A stretch of DNA of 8,280 nt from an uncultured Bacteroidota bacterium (GTDB taxonomy: Bacteria > Bacteroidota > Bacteroidia > UKL13-3), in NCBI GenBank assembly GCA_903898215.1, contig CAIUEQ010000107.1:1-8280 (forward strand), read 5' to 3'. Both the position numbers and the translations under genes were made by a program. Below the pieces are notes generated by a model that saw nothing but the letters and a program-made list of their open reading frames with translations, did not search any database and had not been told where the DNA came from. This document shows positions 6,177 through 8,280 of the stretch, one piece after another (position 1 is the stretch's first letter; each line of letters begins with the position of its first letter).

Positions 6177-6692
6177 ATGAAAATTGAACGCACAAAATTA
6201 CTCGTGATATTAGTGTTTGTTTTATTGGCACTAAACATTACCACATTGGCAACAATTTGGATTGGAAAAGCACAACTCAACATGAAACATGATATGCAGT
6301 TTGGAGCTAAAAAACTGATCATTGAAAAATTGCATTTTGATGAATCTCAAATAGAAGAATTCAATGTACTTGTTGAAGAACATCAACAACAAATGAAAGA
6401 CCTGAAAGAACAAATTTTTGAAAACAAAGAAGCCTTTTATTCCCAGTTAAAAAACGATGCTCCTGATACAGCTCTTGCTTATCAAAGTATTGCAAATATT
6501 ACATCCTTTGAAGAAAAATCAGAACATATCACTTTTGAACATTTCAGAAAAGTACGTGCATTATGCGACTCTGATCAAAAGCAAAAATTTGATATCGTTA
6601 TAGGAGAAATTTTAAGAACAATGATGGGCCCACAAAATGATATGCATCGTGGACCAATGGGACATCCTCCGGGTGGACCAGCAAGAAATTGA
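6177..6692 (+). CDS. Membrane-anchored Spy/CpxP-like periplasmic sensor
   Basis: A 171-residue protein with an uncleaved-looking N-terminal anchor (residues 8-29, ILVFVLLALN core) and a helical periplasmic part (about 45-150) rich in Glu, Lys and Gln, as in the Spy/CpxP/CnrX-like periplasmic metal-sensor and chaperone group. The C-terminal 23 residues (149-171) are rich in Met, His, Gly and Pro (MMGPQNDMHRGPMGHPPGG), a plausible metal-binding tail. An upstream in-frame ATG at 6129 lies inside the preceding gene and would place 16 polar residues before the anchor, so I chose 6177. The 4-base gap to the preceding gene indicates translational linkage. It likely relays a periplasmic signal to the membrane protein and so to the sigma factor; metal as signal is an inference. 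Confidence 0.82.
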   Translation: MKIERTKLLVILVFVLLALNITTLATIWIGKAQLNMKHDMQFGAKKLIIEKLHFDESQIEEFNVLVEEHQQQMKDLKEQIFENKEAFYSQLKNDAPDTALAYQSIANITSFEEKSEHITFEHFRKVRALCDSDQKQKFDIVIGEILRTMMGPQNDMHRGPMGHPPGGPARN

Positions 6693-6702
6693 CAGGATGC
6701 TT

Positions 6703-6734
6703 TTTGATGATGTATTGACAAAAAACTACACTTA
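6703..6734 (+). promoter_or_regulatory. Possible promoter of the PqqD / ATP-grasp genes
   Basis: TTTG (6703-6706) is followed after 20 bases by TACACTTA (6727-6734), which fits the Bacteroidota TTTG-N19-21-TAnnTTTG layout at the -33 box but only partly at the -7 box. It lies 25 bases before the PqqD-like start codon. The spacer contains no terminator that I can see, so read-through from the sigma operon is also possible. Confidence 0.3.
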
Positions 6735-6759
6735 ATTTTCACAATTTTAATTTACTAAA

Positions 6760-7008
6760 ATGAACGTTAAAAAAAACCTTGCACTTAGCGATACAGGATT
6801 CGTGTTTAATCCCTCAACCGGTGATTCGTATTCTGTAAATCCAATTGGATTAGAAATTTTAAGAATGCTTAAAGACAAAACTTCTGAAGCCGAAATAAAA
6901 AAATATTTATTACTAAACTACCAAGTCGACTCTGAAACAATTGAGAAAGATTATTATGATTTTGTAAAAGGTTTAGAGCAACATAAACTCACTGAAAATA
7001 ATGCGTAA
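6760..7008 (+). CDS. PqqD-like protein (peptide-recognition domain)
   Basis: An 82-residue cytosolic protein, full length for the stand-alone PqqD type. The segment FVFNPSTGDSYSVNPIGLEILRMLKD (14-39) has the beta-strand pair, the N-P-x-G turn and the first helix of the PqqD fold; a second helical pair follows (EAEIKKYLLLNYQVDSETIE, then DYYDFVKGLEQHKL). PqqD and its relatives (RiPP recognition elements) bind a peptide leader and deliver it to a modifying enzyme. Its last 8 bases overlap the start of the ATP-grasp gene, so the two are very probably translated together and the ATP-grasp enzyme is the likely partner. No precursor peptide is evident nearby, so whether a RiPP is made is open. Confidence 0.85.
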   Translation: MNVKKNLALSDTGFVFNPSTGDSYSVNPIGLEILRMLKDKTSEAEIKKYLLLNYQVDSETIEKDYYDFVKGLEQHKLTENNA

Positions 7009-8047
7009 GAAACAATTAACTATAGCTGTAACCGGACTCAATAATATTGACAGTCCGGGTCCCGGAATTCCGGTAATACGTTCATTGATTGCGAGTAAAG
7101 AATTTAGTTTTCGAATTATCGGATTAAGCTACGACTCAATGGAACCAGGTATTTACATGCACGACCTGATAGAAAAAACTTATCATATCCCTCTTCCTTC
7201 TGCAGGTCAGCAAAGTTTATTAAAGCGACTAGAGTATATTCATTCAGTAGAAAAAATTGATGTCATCATTCCGAACTTCGATGCAGAATTATTTAACTTC
7301 ATCAAGCTTCAAAGCAAATTGTTGGAAATGGGTATTCACACTTTTTTACCAACGTTAAAGCAATTTGAAGAAAGACATAAATCGGAACTTGCTGAGTATG
7401 GAATTAAATATGGAATAAAAGTTCCTAAAAGTAAACTCATTTATAGTGTTGCCGAAATTCCTAATCTAGGTTTTGAATTTGGATATCCGCTTGTGGTAAA
7501 AGGAAAATTTTATGATGCATCTGTTGCATACTCTCCTGAACAAGCAATTTCAATATTTCATAAGATAAGCGGTAAATGGGGCTTGCCAATTATTATCCAA
7601 CAATTTACTCCCGGTACTGAGGTAAACCTTACAGGAATAGGTGATGGAAAAGGACATCTCATCGGTGCTGTACCAATGAGAAAAACTTATATCACTGATA
7701 AAGGAAAAGCATGGGCTGGTGTAACTATCGATGATCAGCAATTGCTTGATATTGCAAAACACATGGTCAAAAAAACAAAATGGCGTGGCGGTTTTGAATT
7801 AGAAATGATTCGTACTGATGATGATGAATATTATCTTATCGAAATCAATCCCCGTTTTCCTGCTTGGGTTTACCTCGCAGTTGGAGCCGGACAAAATCAT
7901 CCTGAGGCATTAGTAAAAATGGCTCTTGGCGAAAAGGTAATTTCTTCAGAGAAATATAAAACAGGAAGAATGTTTGTGAGATATTCTTACGATATGATTA
8001 TTGATCTGAAAGAATTTGAAATGATCTCTACACTCGGAGAACTTTAG
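7001..8047 (+). CDS. ATP-grasp ligase
   Basis: A 348-residue ATP-grasp enzyme of the carbamoyl-phosphate-synthase-like / carboxylate-amine ligase type, which activates a carboxylate as acyl phosphate and joins it to an amine or thiol. An N-terminal Rossmann-like part (1-120; ITVTGLN-like start, DSPGPGIPVIRSL at 17-29, VIIPNFDAELFNF at 88-100) precedes the ATP-grasp fold. Visible landmarks are the ATP-binding Lys in YPLVVKGK (Lys167), the IIIQQFTPGTEVN strand (197-209), the catalytic Arg/Glu region GGFELEMI (263-270) and the metal-binding LIEINPRFPAW (279-289; Glu281, Asn283, Arg285). The substrates cannot be assigned. It overlaps the PqqD-like gene by 8 bases, and the next gene begins 112 bases on. 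Confidence 0.92.
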   Translation: MRKKQLTIAVTGLNNIDSPGPGIPVIRSLIASKEFSFRIIGLSYDSMEPGIYMHDLIEKTYHIPLPSAGQQSLLKRLEYIHSVEKIDVIIPNFDAELFNFIKLQSKLLEMGIHTFLPTLKQFEERHKSELAEYGIKYGIKVPKSKLIYSVAEIPNLGFEFGYPLVVKGKFYDASVAYSPEQAISIFHKISGKWGLPIIIQQFTPGTEVNLTGIGDGKGHLIGAVPMRKTYITDKGKAWAGVTIDDQQLLDIAKHMVKKTKWRGGFELEMIRTDDDEYYLIEINPRFPAWVYLAVGAGQNHPEALVKMALGEKVISSEKYKTGRMFVRYSYDMIIDLKEFEMISTLGEL

Positions 8048-8050
8048 AAA

Positions 8051-8073
8051 TTAATGTTAACATTAAATGTTAA
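8051..8073. promoter_or_regulatory. Overlapping palindromes downstream of the ATP-grasp gene
   Basis: TTAATGTTAACATTAA (8051-8066) is a perfect 16-base palindrome. TTAACATT (8057-8064), A, AATGTTAA (8066-8073) is a second perfect inverted repeat that shares its left arm. The ATGTTAA heptamer appears twice in direct orientation at 8054-8060 and 8067-8073, 13 bases apart. Repeated half-sites of this kind suit a dimeric regulator of the following gene, although the site is only 4 bases past the stop codon and could also be a transcript-end structure. Confidence 0.35.
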
Positions 8074-8088
8074 ATGCCGAATGAAGTA

Positions 8089-8117
8089 AACTGTCATTTC
8101 GAGCGAAGTCGAGAAAC
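8089..8117 (+). repeat. Dispersed small hairpin repeat, copy C
   Basis: Begins AACTGTCATTTCGAGCGAAG and ends TCGAGAAAC. TTTC (8097-8100) pairs with GAAA (8113-8116). Compared with copy B (533-561), the stem has a paired change: TTCC with GGAA there, TTTC with GAAA here. It lies between the ATP-grasp gene and the next start codon. Confidence 0.6.
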
Positions 8118-8121
8118 AACC

Positions 8122-8153
8122 AATAACCTATTAACCCATTAACCAATCAACTA
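8122..8153 (+). repeat. Four-unit 8-base tandem repeat upstream of the last gene
   Basis: The units are AATAACCT, ATTAACCC, ATTAACCA and ATCAACTA, each 8 bases long, ending 6 bases before the start codon of the next gene. It probably lies in the untranslated leader, where an A-rich, unstructured stretch helps initiation in Bacteroidota; a simple sequence repeat of this kind may also vary in copy number. Confidence 0.5.
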
Positions 8154-8159
8154 AAAATC

Positions 8160-8280
8160 ATGAAAAAGAAAATATATGAACGTCCGCTGATACAACGCAT
8201 CAACACCGGATTGATGAATAAGTTCGGAACAAAAACCGAATACGCTCCTCTTACTCATATTGACGGATTTAATGTAAAAA
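8160..8280 (+). CDS. Start of a probable PLP-dependent amino-acid decarboxylase (partial)
   Basis: The start codon is at 8160 and 40 codons are visible before the window edge, so only the N-terminus can be read. The residues YERPLIQRINTGLMNKFGTK then TEYAPLTHIDGFNVK resemble the N-terminus of Bacteroidota proteins of the diaminopimelate/ornithine decarboxylase (fold III PLP) type, in which a THIDG motif is followed by a GSP-type segment. The identification is from memory of the pattern; the catalytic domain is outside the window. The same strand and the short gap suggest it works with the PqqD-like and ATP-grasp proteins, though the repeats and palindrome in the gap could mean a separate promoter. 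Confidence 0.6.
   Translation, partial: MKKKIYERPLIQRINTGLMNKFGTKTEYAPLTHIDGFNVK

Noticed and set aside
6056..6413. Minus-strand open frames across the anti-sigma and sensor genes
   Set aside because: They are Phe/Ile/Cys-rich translations of AT-rich DNA opposite good genes.
1..8280. CRISPR array, tRNA, rRNA or transposase gene
   Set aside because: No regularly spaced direct repeats, cloverleaf-type structure, rRNA stretches or transposase motifs were seen.

Overview
The window looks like chromosomal DNA of a member of the Bacteroidota, probably a Chitinophagales, Sphingobacteriales or Cytophagales relative. The support is the AT-rich sequence, two secreted proteins ending in type IX secretion (T9SS) C-terminal sorting domains, starts preceded by A-rich tracts instead of Shine-Dalgarno sequences, and TAnnTTTG-like promoter elements. 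No tRNA, rRNA, CRISPR array or intact insertion sequence was seen.

Region 1-565 has no intact gene and reads as a graveyard. It holds a long imperfect inverted repeat with some attC-like features (137-261), a 29-codon open tail with protein-like composition (273-362), a decayed copy of the 3' end of the neighbouring metallo-hydrolase gene (380-420), a long interrupted hairpin (477-518) and two copies of a small hairpin repeat (431-460, 533-561). A third copy of that repeat lies at 8089-8117.

Region 566-4438 is a minus-strand three-gene block, probably one operon. A 668-residue secreted protein with a gingipain (C25)-like domain comes first, then a 324-residue secreted protein of unknown function, then a cytosolic-looking metallo-beta-lactamase-fold hydrolase. 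The C25-like domain seems to lack the usual catalytic His and Cys. A 45-base divergent promoter region separates this block from ung (uracil-DNA glycosylase, 4484-5155, plus strand).

Region 5257-6692 is a tight plus-strand trio: an ECF sigma factor, a small single-pass membrane protein (candidate anti-sigma factor) and a membrane-anchored Spy/CpxP-like periplasmic sensor with a Met/His/Gly/Pro-rich tail. The arrangement resembles the CnrYXH type of envelope or metal sensing.

Region 6760-8280 holds a PqqD-like small protein overlapping by 8 bases an ATP-grasp ligase. After a 112-base gap with a palindrome, a hairpin repeat and an 8-base tandem repeat comes the start of a gene whose N-terminus suggests a PLP-dependent decarboxylase of the diaminopimelate/ornithine decarboxylase type. 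A peptide-binding domain, a carboxylate-amine ligase and a probable amino-acid decarboxylase together could make a modified amino acid or peptide. This is the best candidate in the window for an undescribed pathway, but the third gene is cut off by the window edge and no precursor peptide is visible.
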